Positions 45,245-55,485 of a stretch of DNA of 64,000 nt are shown here, piece by piece (position 1 is the first letter of the stretch; every line of letters begins with the position of its first letter). The stretch spans positions 1 through 64,000 of the forward strand of contig NZ_JBEYUH010000017.1 in the NCBI RefSeq assembly GCF_040643435.1, in the 5' to 3' direction. The notes under the pieces were generated by a model. The model saw only the letters and a program-made list of their open reading frames with translations. It had not been told where the DNA came from and ran no database searches. Both the position numbers and the translations under genes were made by a program. The stretch is from Rhodococcus sp040643435 (lineage in GTDB: Bacteria; Actinomycetota; Actinomycetes; Mycobacteriales; Mycobacteriaceae).

Positions 45245-45496
45245 TCATGCCTTCTCGTCGCTCGTCGCTGCCCTGCGACGGTTCGGGCCGCCGCGCCCCC
45301 GCAGCCGTACTTGCGACTCCACGAGAACGTTGTGCACGAAACCGTAGGATCGACCTGTTTCCTGCGCGAGAGTCCGTATGCTCGCACCCTCCTCGTAGCG
45401 GCGCTTGAGATCCTCCTGCAAGCGGTCCCGCGATTCCCCCGTAACTCGGGCTCCCTTCGCGTAGGTCGTATCTCCATCACCGGAATTTCGCGCCAT
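45245..45496 (-). CDS. Small helix-turn-helix protein (Rv1473A-like)
   Basis: 83 aa. The core RDRLQEDLKRRYEEGASIRTLAQETGRSYGFVHNVLVESQVRLR is a complete HTH of the resolvase/HTH_23 kind, with nothing else attached. The tail is basic. Gene order (ABC-F, this gene, acnR) matches mycobacterial Rv1473-Rv1473A-Rv1474c (from memory). Probably a DNA-binding protein; targets unknown. GGAGGATCCG precedes the ATG. Confidence 0.8.
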   Translation of the reverse strand: MARNSGDGDTTYAKGARVTGESRDRLQEDLKRRYEEGASIRTLAQETGRSYGFVHNVLVESQVRLRGRGGPNRRRAATSDEKA

Positions 45497-45603
45497 CGGA
45501 TCCTCCCTGCGCCCTCGCCAAAGGTCCCGCTCCCAGGCTAGAGGACCACTCGGCTGCGCGGATGCGTATCCGGCGAGCAGAGCCGGGCGAGGACGGATCC
45601 CGC

Positions 45604-47235
<1,632 letters not shown>

Positions 47236-47305
47236 GCACGGGCTCCTAGGCAGAAAGTCGATGGATGAGTGCCAGGACGGCAGGGGCCGGGCACACGAAC
47301 CATTC

Positions 47306-47337
47306 ATTTTACCGTGGCTTCACTTCGCTACCACGGT
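47306..47337. promoter_or_regulatory. Divergent region between ABC-F and lycopene cyclase
   Basis: Minus-strand TAAAAT (47306-47311) is a good -10 for the ABC-F gene. Next to it is an inverted repeat ACCGTGG-N13-CCACGGT (47311-47317/47331-47337). Confidence 0.35.
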
Positions 47338-47387
47338 GAGATGCACTACGCCCACCGCACTGCGCCGCCACCTCTCCGCGCGCGACC

Positions 47388-47393
47388 TAGGCT
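47388..47393 (+). promoter_or_regulatory. -10 box TAGGCT, leaderless transcript
   Basis: TAGGCT is followed by 7 nt and the GTG of the lycopene cyclase gene. Confidence 0.5.
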
Positions 47394-47400
47394 GGCTGCC

Positions 47401-48516
47401 GTGACCGACCATTCCCCCGCCGACGTCCTCGTAGCCGGGCTGGGCCCGGCCGGCCGTGCGCTGGCCTTCCGTGCAGCCGCGGCCGGCCTCGCGGTGACGG
47501 CCGTCGACGTACGGCCGCAGCGGCGTTGGACCGCGACGTATGCGGCGTGGGCGGACGAACTGCCCGCCTGGCTGCCCGAGGACGTCGTGGCGGCACACGT
47601 CGGCGCCCCGGCCGCGTGGACGCGCGGGTCCCGTGTCGTCGAGCGCCCCTACCAGGTGCTGGACACGGCCCGTCTGCAGAACTTTCTCGACCTCGAGGCC
47701 GTCACGGTGGTCACGGGACGTGCGCGCGACCTCGACGAGCACGGCGTCACCCTCGAGGACGGTCGCCGGTTGCGTGCGCGCTGTGTCGTCGACGCGCGGG
47801 GGGTGCCCGCCGATCCGCAGCGTGCCCAGCAGACGGCGTTCGGTGTGATCGTGGACGACGCGACCGCAGCGCCGGCACTCGACGGCCAGGACGCCTGGTT
47901 CATGGACTGGCGCCGCGACAACGGAACGGCTCCCGGCGATATCCCGTCGTTCCTGTACGCCGTACCGGTCGGGGACGGACACACGATTCTCGAGGAGACC
48001 TGTCTGGTCGGGCGTCCCGCCCTCGGACTCGCCGAACTCGAACGACGCCTGTACGCCCGGTTGACCGCCCGCGGGGTACGCACGACCGGTGAAGAGAGGA
48101 TCGAGCGGGTGCGATTCGCCGTGGAGGGCGTAGCGACAGCGCCCGGAGTGATCGGCTTCGGTGCTCGCGGTGGTCTCATGCATCCGGCGACGGGTTACGC
48201 CGTGGCGACGGCGTTGTCCTCCGCGGACGCCGTGGTCGATGCGGTACGCCGCGGCACCGATCCGCAGCGCGTTCTCTGGTCGGCGTCCTCCCGTTCGGTG
48301 GCGACGATGCGGCAGATGGGACTGCGGGTGCTGCTGCGACTCGACGCCGGCGGAGCGATCGACTTCTTCGATGCCTTCTTCGATATGCCGGTCGCCCGGC
48401 AACGCGCCTACCTGTCGGGTCGCGAGGACGCGATAGGCGTGGCCGCCGCGATGTGGCGGCTGTTCCGGGTACTGCCCCCCTCCCTGCGCGGCACCATCCT
48501 GCGTTCGCTCCACTGA
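47401..48516 (+). CDS. crtL: Lycopene cyclase, CrtL/CrtY (plant-type beta-cyclase) family
   Basis: 371 aa. The N-terminal FAD/NAD-binding motif VAGLGPAGRALAFRAA is at about 10-25. The motif GARGGLMHPATGYAV (about 255-269) is the conserved lycopene-cyclase loop, and PYQVLDTARLQNFL is typical. It converts lycopene ends to beta-ionone rings; the Rhodococcus enzyme studied is a monocyclase that makes gamma-carotene (from memory). No other carotenoid gene lies nearby, so it is an orphan of the pathway. Confidence 0.88.
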   Translation: MTDHSPADVLVAGLGPAGRALAFRAAAAGLAVTAVDVRPQRRWTATYAAWADELPAWLPEDVVAAHVGAPAAWTRGSRVVERPYQVLDTARLQNFLDLEAVTVVTGRARDLDEHGVTLEDGRRLRARCVVDARGVPADPQRAQQTAFGVIVDDATAAPALDGQDAWFMDWRRDNGTAPGDIPSFLYAVPVGDGHTILEETCLVGRPALGLAELERRLYARLTARGVRTTGEERIERVRFAVEGVATAPGVIGFGARGGLMHPATGYAVATALSSADAVVDAVRRGTDPQRVLWSASSRSVATMRQMGLRVLLRLDAGGAIDFFDAFFDMPVARQRAYLSGREDAIGVAAAMWRLFRVLPPSLRGTILRSLH

Positions 48517-48632
48517 TCCCCGTGCGTGCCGGTCCGCGTGCGTGACGGGCCTGTGGCGAACGTCTCGGCGTGCGCTCCGGCGACTTTCGCAGCTTTCCAG
48601 CGTGCCTCCGAGGTGTCGATCATGATGGATAC

Positions 48633-49664
48633 ATGCGGTCGATCTGGAAAGGCTCACTCGCGTTCGGCCTCGTCAATGTGCCGGTGAAGGTGTACTCGGC
48701 CACCGAGTCACACGACATCACGTTCCACCAGGTGCACGCGAAGGACGGTGGACGGATCAAATATCAGCGGGTGTGCACCGAATGCGGCGAGGTCGTCCCC
48801 TTCCAGGAGATCGACAAGGCCTACGACTCCGACGACGGTGAGCGGGTCGTGCTCACCGACGAGGACTTCGACAAGCTTCCTGCCGCCGAGAAGCACGAGA
48901 TCCCGGTGCTGCAGTTCGTGCCCACTGAACAGATCGATCCGATCCTGTTCGAGAAGTCCTACTATCTCGAACCCGATTCGTCGTCCCCGAAGGCCTACGG
49001 CCTCCTCGCCGCGACCCTCGAGCAGAGCGATCGCACAGCCTTGGTGCACTTCACCCTCCGGCAACGCACGCGACTGGCGGCACTGCGCACCCGCGACGGC
49101 CTGCTCATCCTCCAGACCCTGCTGTGGCCCGACGAGGTACGTGCAGCAGAGTTCGAGTCGCTCGACGACATCGAGAAACCGAAACAACGTGAGCTCGCGA
49201 TGGCCGAGACTCTCGTCGAGTCGATGTCGGGAGATTTCGATCCGACCGAGTTCACCGACGAATACCAGGTCGAACTGCGCACTCTGATCGACGAGGCTCT
49301 TGCCCGGGGTGGCGAGAAGGTCTTCCAGGTCGCCGAATCCGACACCGGCGAGGAAGACGCCGAGGTGCTCGATCTGGTGGCGGCTCTCCAACGCAGCGTC
49401 GATGCCGCAGGAAAGAAGGTGCCGGCGGGTTCGGCGCGCGGAAAGAACTCGTCCTCGAAGGATTCCGACGACGAGGACGACTCCGGCGAAGGCGGGCAGA
49501 AGAAGTCCGCCGCCAAGAAGAGCAGTGCGAGCAAGAGCACCGCGAAGAAGAGCACCGCGAAGAAGAGCACGGCGAAGAAGAGCACGGCGAAGAAGACCGC
49601 AGCAAAGAGGCCTGCGAAGAAGACGGCCGCGAAGAAGAGTTCGGGCGAACGCAAAGGCGCCTGA
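48633..49664 (+). CDS. ku: Ku protein (bacterial NHEJ)
   Basis: 343 aa. The core (1-260) opens MRSIWKGSLAFGLVNVPVKVYSAT, the bacterial Ku signature, and carries the CTECGEVV segment. As a homodimer it rings DNA ends and recruits LigD for non-homologous end joining. The tail (about 265-343) is first acidic/Ser-rich and then Lys/Ala-rich, with four perfect STAKK repeats. Such basic tails increase DNA binding and sliding. The ATG at 48633 lies 6 nt after CATGAT, a possible leaderless promoter. No ligD is in the window. Confidence 0.95.
   Translation: MRSIWKGSLAFGLVNVPVKVYSATESHDITFHQVHAKDGGRIKYQRVCTECGEVVPFQEIDKAYDSDDGERVVLTDEDFDKLPAAEKHEIPVLQFVPTEQIDPILFEKSYYLEPDSSSPKAYGLLAATLEQSDRTALVHFTLRQRTRLAALRTRDGLLILQTLLWPDEVRAAEFESLDDIEKPKQRELAMAETLVESMSGDFDPTEFTDEYQVELRTLIDEALARGGEKVFQVAESDTGEEDAEVLDLVAALQRSVDAAGKKVPAGSARGKNSSSKDSDDEDDSGEGGQKKSAAKKSSASKSTAKKSTAKKSTAKKSTAKKTAAKRPAKKTAAKKSSGERKGA
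49536..49595 (+). repeat. 4 x 15-bp tandem repeat in the ku tail
   Basis: Units at 49536, 49551, 49566 and 49581; the first two are identical to each other and so are the last two, with a single C/G difference between pairs. Each encodes STAKK. In-frame slippage would change tail length without breaking the gene. Confidence 0.9.
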
Positions 49665-49699
49665 CCCCAGCCCGGGTGAGCGGTCGAGGATCAGGCGCC
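49656..49699. terminator. Inverted repeat between ku and sufT
   Basis: GGCGCCTGA (49656-49664, including the ku stop) is complementary to TCAGGCGCC (49691-49699). The loop is 26 nt, long for a classical terminator, but it separates two convergent operons. Confidence 0.4.
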
Positions 49700-49722
49700 G
49701 AGGCCGGAACTACAAGGGCGAA

Positions 49723-50148
49723 TCAGACCGTGAAGCCGAGTGCGCGCAACTGCTCGCGACCGTCGTCGGTGATCTTGTCGGGACCCCACGGCGGCATCCA
49801 CACCCAGTTGATGCGCAGCTCGTCGCACAGGCCGCTGCGCACGAGGGCACCCTTGGCCTGTTCCTCGATGACATCGGTCAAGGGGCATGCCGCCGAGGTC
49901 AAGGTCATGTCCACGGTCACGGTCTCGTCGGCTTCGGAGATGCCGTAGACGAGGCCGAGATCGACTACGTTGATGCCGAGTTCGGGGTCTACGACGTCTC
50001 GGAGTGCCTCTTCGAGTTCGTCGAGGCGGCCGGGTTCCAGCGGCGGTGCGGTCGCGGCGACCAGCGTGGACGCCTCGTCCGAGCCATCGACCGCGCCGGT
50101 CGCAGCAGCCTCGTCGGTGTTCACGGTGCCCGGTGCGGGTTCGGTCAT
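49723..50148 (-). CDS. sufT: SufT-like metal-sulfur cluster assembly protein (DUF59)
   Basis: 141 aa from the ATG at 50148, whose A overlaps the sufU stop; GGAGGAC lies upstream. An Ala/Glu-rich extension (1-40) precedes the MIP18/DUF59 domain with DPELGINVVDLGLVYGI and the conserved Cys in TSAACPLTD. Members help deliver or mature Fe-S clusters. Last gene of the suf operon, matching Rv1466. Confidence 0.93.
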   Translation of the reverse strand: MTEPAPGTVNTDEAAATGAVDGSDEASTLVAATAPPLEPGRLDELEEALRDVVDPELGINVVDLGLVYGISEADETVTVDMTLTSAACPLTDVIEEQAKGALVRSGLCDELRINWVWMPPWGPDKITDDGREQLRALGFTV

Positions 50149-50612
50149 CAGTTCTGTCCTCCGCTCGAAACGGTTTGCGCGTCCACGGTCTGCGCGACCG
50201 CGTCCTTGAACGCCATCCAGCCCAGCAACGCGCACTTCACGCGTGCGGGATACTTCGCGACGCCGGCAAACGCGATGCCGTCGCCGATCAGATCCTCGTC
50301 GCCCTCGACGGTGCCACGACTGCTCACCATCTCGACGAACCCGTCGACGATCTTCAGGGCTTCGGCGAGGGGAACACCGATCACCTGGTCGGTGAGCACG
50401 GATGTCGACGCCTGGCTGATCGAGCAGCCTTGCCCGTCGTACGACACGTCGGCGACGGTGTCGCCGTCGAGATTCACGCGCAGTGTCACCTCGTCCCCAC
50501 AGGTCGGGTTGACGTGGTGCACCTCGGCGCCGAACGGCTCGCGCAGCCCTCGGTGGTGCGGGTGCTTGTAGTGGTCCAGGATCACTTCCTGGTACATCTG
50601 CTCCATCCGCAT
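50148..50612 (-). CDS. sufU: SufU Fe-S assembly sulfurtransferase
   Basis: 154 aa from the ATG at 50612 (GGGGAGG about 9 nt upstream). The three zinc-binding cysteines are in NPTCGDEV, GQGCSISQAS and VKCALLGW, with Asp in CGDEV completing the site. It accepts persulfide sulfur from SufS by zinc-cysteine ligand swapping rather than acting as a scaffold. It follows sufS after 4 nt and is coupled to sufT. Confidence 0.95.
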   Translation of the reverse strand: MRMEQMYQEVILDHYKHPHHRGLREPFGAEVHHVNPTCGDEVTLRVNLDGDTVADVSYDGQGCSISQASTSVLTDQVIGVPLAEALKIVDGFVEMVSSRGTVEGDEDLIGDGIAFAGVAKYPARVKCALLGWMAFKDAVAQTVDAQTVSSGGQN

Positions 50613-50616
50613 CGGA

Positions 50617-51870
50617 TCACGCCTCCCCGAAGAACTTCTGAGCGCGCCGGATCGCCGCGCCGAGCGCCTGTACCTCATCCGGGGTGTTGTATACGGCGAA
50701 CGACGCGCGGGCGGTCGCGGCCACGCCGAAGCGGCGGTGCAGCGGCCATGCGCAGTGGTGACCGACGCGGATCTCGACGCCTTCATCGTCGAGGATCTGG
50801 CCGAGATCGTGAGCGTGAATTCCGTCCACGACGAACGACACTGCACCTCCTCGCTGTTCGGCGGTGGTGGGTCCGATGATCCGCACCCCCTCGATGCCGC
50901 CCAGCTCGGCGAGTGCCGCCGCGGTCAACTCGTGCTCGTGCGCGGCGACAGCGTCCATCCCGATGTCCTGCAGATACCGCACGGCCGCACCGAGACCGAC
51001 CGCCTGGGACGTCATCGGTGAACCGGCCTCGAAGCGCTGCGGCGGAGCTGCGAAGGTGGTGGCCTCCATCGTGACCGTTTCGATCATGGAACCGCCGGTG
51101 ATGAACGGCGGTACGTCCGCGAGCAGGTCGCGGCGACCGTAGAGGACACCGACGCCCGACGGCCCGAACATCTTGTGCCCGGAGAAGGCGGCGAAGTCCA
51201 CACCGAGAGAACGGAAGTCGACCGCCATGTGCGGCACGGACTGGCACGCGTCGAGCACGACGATCGCGCCGACTTCCTTCGCGCGGCGCACCAACTCCTC
51301 GACGGGGGCGATCGCCCCGGTCACGTTCGACTGGTGCGTGAACGCGACGACCTTGACGGCCTCGGTCAGGGTGAGCGAATCGAGATCGATACGGCCGTCG
51401 TCGGTGACCCCGTACCACCGCAGGGTCGCGCCCGTGCGGCGCGCGAGTTCCTGCCACGGAACGAGATTCGCGTGGTGCTCGAGTTCGGTGACGACGATCT
51501 CGTCTCCGGGACCGAGCCGGTGCGGGAACCGGTCGTCGGCGAAGGCGTACGCGACGAGGTTCAGCGACTCGGTTGCGTTCTTGGTGAACACGACCTCGTC
51601 GACGTCGACACCGACGAATGCGGCGATGACGGCGCGGGCGTCCTCGTAGGCGTCCGTCGCTTCCTCCGACAGCGCGTGCGCGCCGCGATGCACGGCCGCG
51701 TTCCGCGTGGCGAGGAAGTCACGTTCGGCGTCGAGCACCTGCACGGGGCGCTGCGAGGTCGCACCCGAGTCCAGGTAGACCAGGGGTTTGCCGTCGCGCA
51801 CCGTGCGCGCGAGGATCGGGAAATCCGCCCTGATGCGGGCGATGTCCAAGGTCCGCACCGGCACCGTCAT
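50617..51870 (-). CDS. sufS: Cysteine desulfurase SufS
   Basis: 417 aa PLP enzyme, type II. The PLP lysine is in SGHKMFGPSG; THQSNVTGAIAP and LDACQSVPH belong to the cofactor site; the catalytic cysteine is in RVGHHCAWPLHRRFG. It releases sulfur from cysteine to SufU for the SufBCD scaffold. Starts 4 nt after sufC. Confidence 0.97.
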   Translation of the reverse strand: MTVPVRTLDIARIRADFPILARTVRDGKPLVYLDSGATSQRPVQVLDAERDFLATRNAAVHRGAHALSEEATDAYEDARAVIAAFVGVDVDEVVFTKNATESLNLVAYAFADDRFPHRLGPGDEIVVTELEHHANLVPWQELARRTGATLRWYGVTDDGRIDLDSLTLTEAVKVVAFTHQSNVTGAIAPVEELVRRAKEVGAIVVLDACQSVPHMAVDFRSLGVDFAAFSGHKMFGPSGVGVLYGRRDLLADVPPFITGGSMIETVTMEATTFAAPPQRFEAGSPMTSQAVGLGAAVRYLQDIGMDAVAAHEHELTAAALAELGGIEGVRIIGPTTAEQRGGAVSFVVDGIHAHDLGQILDDEGVEIRVGHHCAWPLHRRFGVAATARASFAVYNTPDEVQALGAAIRRAQKFFGEA

Positions 51871-51874
51871 CCGA

Positions 51875-52663
51875 TCACGCTCCTTGCGTCGCCGACTGGG
51901 TGAAACGTTCGTAACCGTTCGCCTCGAGCTCGTCGGCGAGTTCCGGGCCGCCGGACTCGACGATGCGGCCACCCACGAAGACGTGCACGAACTGCGGCTT
52001 GATGTAACGCAGGATGCGGGTGTAGTGGGTGATGAGCAGGACGCCGCCGTCCTCGTTCTGCTGGTAGCGGTTGACTCCCTCGGAGACGACACGGAGAGCG
52101 TCGACATCGAGGCCGGAGTCCGTCTCGTCGAGGATCGCGATCTTCGGCTTCAGCAGGCCGAGCTGCAGGATCTCGTGGCGCTTCTTCTCGCCACCGGAGA
52201 AGCCCTCGTTGACGCTGCGCTCGCCGAAGGCCGGATCGATGTCGAGTTCGGACATCGCCGACTTGACCTCCTTGACCCAGTGGCGCAGCTTGGGCGCCTC
52301 GCCCCGCACAGCGGTGGCGGCGGTCCGGAGGAAGTTCGACATCGACACGCCGGGCACCTCGACGGGGTACTGCATCGCGAGGAACAGGCCGGCGCGGGCG
52401 CGCTCGTCGACGCTCATCGCGAGCACGTCCTCACCGTTGAGGGTGATGCTGCCCGAGGTGACCTCGTACTTGGGGTGACCTGCGATGGCGTACGACAGGG
52501 TGGACTTGCCGGAACCGTTGGGGCCCATGATGGCGTGCGTCTCACCCGAGCGGACCGTCAGGTCGACGCCCTTGAGGATGTCGATGGGTTCGGCGTTCTC
52601 GTCCGTCTGGGCGACGCGAACGTGCAGGTCTTTGATCTCGAGGACGTTCGAAGGTGTGGACAT
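51875..52663 (-). CDS. sufC: SufC ATPase of the SufBCD complex
   Basis: 262 aa ABC-type ATPase. Walker A GPNGSGKST (about 39-47), signature-type FSGGEKKRHEILQL, Walker B IAILDETDSGLD. It binds SufB and SufD and drives the conformational change for cluster assembly. A 55-nt gap separates it from sufD. Confidence 0.97.
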   Translation of the reverse strand: MSTPSNVLEIKDLHVRVAQTDENAEPIDILKGVDLTVRSGETHAIMGPNGSGKSTLSYAIAGHPKYEVTSGSITLNGEDVLAMSVDERARAGLFLAMQYPVEVPGVSMSNFLRTAATAVRGEAPKLRHWVKEVKSAMSELDIDPAFGERSVNEGFSGGEKKRHEILQLGLLKPKIAILDETDSGLDVDALRVVSEGVNRYQQNEDGGVLLITHYTRILRYIKPQFVHVFVGGRIVESGGPELADELEANGYERFTQSATQGA

Positions 52664-52718
52664 CGAAAATGCGTTTCCTTAGTGGAGAAGTATCGGGACT
52701 ACGGGAGGTGCCGGCCGG

Positions 52719-53924
52719 TCAGGCACCGACCGCGGCAAGTTCTGCCTCGATCGCGGCCTCGAGCCGTTCGCGGACCTCGACCACCGTGATGCGCTCGAGC
52801 AACTCGTGGAAGAAGCCGCGAACGACGAGGCGCCGCGCTTCCTCCTCCGGAATACCGCGCGCACGCAGGTAGAACAACTGCTCGTCGTCGAACCGTCCGG
52901 TCGCCGAGGCGTGGCCGGCGCCGACGATCTCGCCGGTCTCGATCTCGAGGTTGGGCACCGAGTCGGCGCGCGCTCCGTCGGTGAGGACGAGATTGCGGTT
53001 GAGTTCGAAGGTATCGGTGCCCTCGGCCTCGGCGCGGATGAGCACGTCGCCGATCCATACGGTGTGCGCGTCGGGCTTACCGGAGGCCGGATCGCCCTGC
53101 AGCGCACCCTTGTAGACGACGTTCGACTTGCAGTTCGGCTGCGAGTGGTCGACGAGCAGACGCTGCTCGAAGTGCTGTCCGGCGTCGGCGAAGTACAGGC
53201 CCAGCAGTTCGGCGTCGCCGCCGGGGCCGTCGTACTTCGTGGTGGCCGACACCCGCACGAGGTCGCCGCCGAGGGCGACAGTGAAGTGCCGCAGTACGGC
53301 GTCGCGTCCGAGCCGGGCATGGTGCGCCGCGACGTGCACGGCATCATCGGCCCAGTCCTGCACCGCGACGACCTTCAGCCGCGCGCTGTCGCCGAGCACG
53401 AACTCGATGTTCTCCGCGTAGGTGCCGCTGCCACGCTGGTCGATCACGAGCGTGAGATCGGCGAACGCCTCGAGCCGGATCTGTACGTGTCCGTACGCCA
53501 CGGAGCCCTCGCCCGGCCCGGTGACGGTGACCGTGACGGGATCGGCGACCTCGACCTCACGCCCGACCGTGACGACCGTCGCGGTCTCGAAGGACGAATA
53601 CGCCTGGGCCGCGATGCGATCGAACGGCACGCCGCCCTTCCCGAGCCGCGGATCGTCCCTGCCGACCGTCTCGACCCGAACGCCCTCGGCGGGGGTGACG
53701 TCGACGCCGGCGACGCCGGTCGCGGGGGCGGTGCCGTCGTGCAGACCCCTCAGACGTCGCAGCGGGGTGAATCGCCACACCTCATCGCGCCCGGAGGGCA
53801 CTTCGAAGGCATCCACGTCGAACGAGGTGAACACCTCGCCCTTGTTCACGGCCGGAGCGCGGTTCTCGGCACGCACGGCATCCCGCACTCCCGTGGCAGG
53901 AATGTTCTTCGCTTCCGCAGTCAT
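52719..53924 (-). CDS. sufD: SufD scaffold protein
   Basis: 401 aa. Central beta-helix rich in V/I/L strands and a C-terminal helical domain with the conserved SATGRFDDEQLFYLRARGIPEEEARRLVV-type region that binds SufC. It abuts the sufB stop with no gap. Confidence 0.95.
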   Translation of the reverse strand: MTAEAKNIPATGVRDAVRAENRAPAVNKGEVFTSFDVDAFEVPSGRDEVWRFTPLRRLRGLHDGTAPATGVAGVDVTPAEGVRVETVGRDDPRLGKGGVPFDRIAAQAYSSFETATVVTVGREVEVADPVTVTVTGPGEGSVAYGHVQIRLEAFADLTLVIDQRGSGTYAENIEFVLGDSARLKVVAVQDWADDAVHVAAHHARLGRDAVLRHFTVALGGDLVRVSATTKYDGPGGDAELLGLYFADAGQHFEQRLLVDHSQPNCKSNVVYKGALQGDPASGKPDAHTVWIGDVLIRAEAEGTDTFELNRNLVLTDGARADSVPNLEIETGEIVGAGHASATGRFDDEQLFYLRARGIPEEEARRLVVRGFFHELLERITVVEVRERLEAAIEAELAAVGA

Positions 53925-55370
53925 TTAGCCGACTGCCCCTTCCATCTGCAGTTCGATCAGGCGGTTGAGTTCGAGGGCGTACTCCATCGGCAACTCCTTG
54001 GCGATGGGCTCGACGAACCCGCGCACCACCATCGCCATGGCCTCGTCCTCGTCGAGTCCGCGGCTCATCAGGTAGAACAGCTGGTCGTCGCTCACCTTCG
54101 AGACGGTCGCCTCGTGCCCCATGGTGACGTCGTCCTCACGGATGTCGACGTACGGGTAGGTGTCGGAGCGGCTGATCTGGTCGACGAGGAGAGCGTCGCA
54201 CTTGACCGTCGACTTCGAGCCGTGGGCACCCTTGTTGACCTGCACGAGGCCGCGGTAGGACGCACGTCCGCCGCCGCGGGCGACCGACTTCGACACGATG
54301 GTCGAGGAGGTGTGCGGCGCCAGGTGCAGCATCTTCGCGCCGGTGTCCTGGTGCTGCCCCTCGCCGGCGAACGCAACCGAGAGCACCTCGCCGCGAGCGT
54401 GCTCGCCCATCATCCACACGGCCGGGTACTTCATCGTCACCTTGGAGCCGATGTTGCCGTCGATCCATTCCATGGAGCCGCCGGCCTCGACCTTGGTGCG
54501 CTTGGTCACCAGGTTGTACACGTTGTTCGACCAGTTCTGGATCGTCGTGTAGCGGCAGTGGCCGCCCTTCTTGACGATGATCTCGACCACCGCGGAGTGC
54601 AGCGAATCCGACTTGTAGATCGGCGCGGTGCAGCCCTCGACGTAGTGCACCGACGCGCCCTCGTCGACGATGATCAGAGTCCGCTCGAACTGGCCCATGT
54701 TCTCGGTGTTGATGCGGAAGTAGGCCTGCAGCGGGATGTCGACGTGCACACCCGGCGGGACGTAGATGAACGAGCCACCGGACCACACGGCAGTGTTGAG
54801 CGCGGAGAACTTGTTGTCGCCGGCCGGGATGACCGTGCCGAAGTATTCCTTGAACAGTTCGGGGTGCTCACGCAGGCCCGAATCGGTGTCGAGGAAGATC
54901 ACGCCCTGGCTCTCGAGGTCCTCGCGGATCTGGTGGTAGACGACCTCGGACTCGTACTGCGCGGCGACACCGGCGATCAGGCGCTGCTTCTCGGCTTCGG
55001 GGATGCCGAGCTTGTCGTAGGTGTTCTTGATGTCCTCGGGAAGCTCGTCCCAGCTGGCCGCCTGCTTCTCGGTGGAGCGCACGAAGTACTTGATGTTGTC
55101 GAAGTCGATCCCGTCGAGGTTCGAACCCCACACCGGCATGGGCTTCTTGTCGAAGGTGCGCAGCGCCTTGAGGCGGATGTCGAGCATCCACTCGGGTTCG
55201 TTCTTCTTGGCCGAGATGTCCCGCACGACCTCCTCGGACAGGCCGCGCTGTGCCGTGGCACCGGCGGTGTCGGGATCAGCCCAGCCGTATTCGTAGTGGC
55301 CGAGAGAATCGATCGTCTCTTCCTGCGTCAGCGGCGCGGTGCCGGACGTCTGGTCCGATGCGACGGTCAT
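53925..55370 (-). CDS. sufB: SufB scaffold protein
   Basis: 481 aa from the ATG at 55370 with AAGGAG at ideal spacing. Core beta-helix with VEGCTAPIYKSDSLHSAVVEI, containing the conserved cysteine, and RYTTIQNWS. The C-terminal SRGLDEDEAMAMVVRGF region contacts SufC. Length shows there is no intein, unlike M. tuberculosis SufB (Rv1461), which carries one. Confidence 0.97.
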   Translation of the reverse strand: MTVASDQTSGTAPLTQEETIDSLGHYEYGWADPDTAGATAQRGLSEEVVRDISAKKNEPEWMLDIRLKALRTFDKKPMPVWGSNLDGIDFDNIKYFVRSTEKQAASWDELPEDIKNTYDKLGIPEAEKQRLIAGVAAQYESEVVYHQIREDLESQGVIFLDTDSGLREHPELFKEYFGTVIPAGDNKFSALNTAVWSGGSFIYVPPGVHVDIPLQAYFRINTENMGQFERTLIIVDEGASVHYVEGCTAPIYKSDSLHSAVVEIIVKKGGHCRYTTIQNWSNNVYNLVTKRTKVEAGGSMEWIDGNIGSKVTMKYPAVWMMGEHARGEVLSVAFAGEGQHQDTGAKMLHLAPHTSSTIVSKSVARGGGRASYRGLVQVNKGAHGSKSTVKCDALLVDQISRSDTYPYVDIREDDVTMGHEATVSKVSDDQLFYLMSRGLDEDEAMAMVVRGFVEPIAKELPMEYALELNRLIELQMEGAVG

Positions 55371-55485
55371 GCGAGCTCCTTCCGGAGTCTGGTGGGCGTC
55401 GGCGCGGGCTGTGCGTCGACGGTCGACGGGTGGGTGGATGTCTTTCGGAGGTGCCCGGTTTCGCGGAACACCGGAGGTATGGGCA

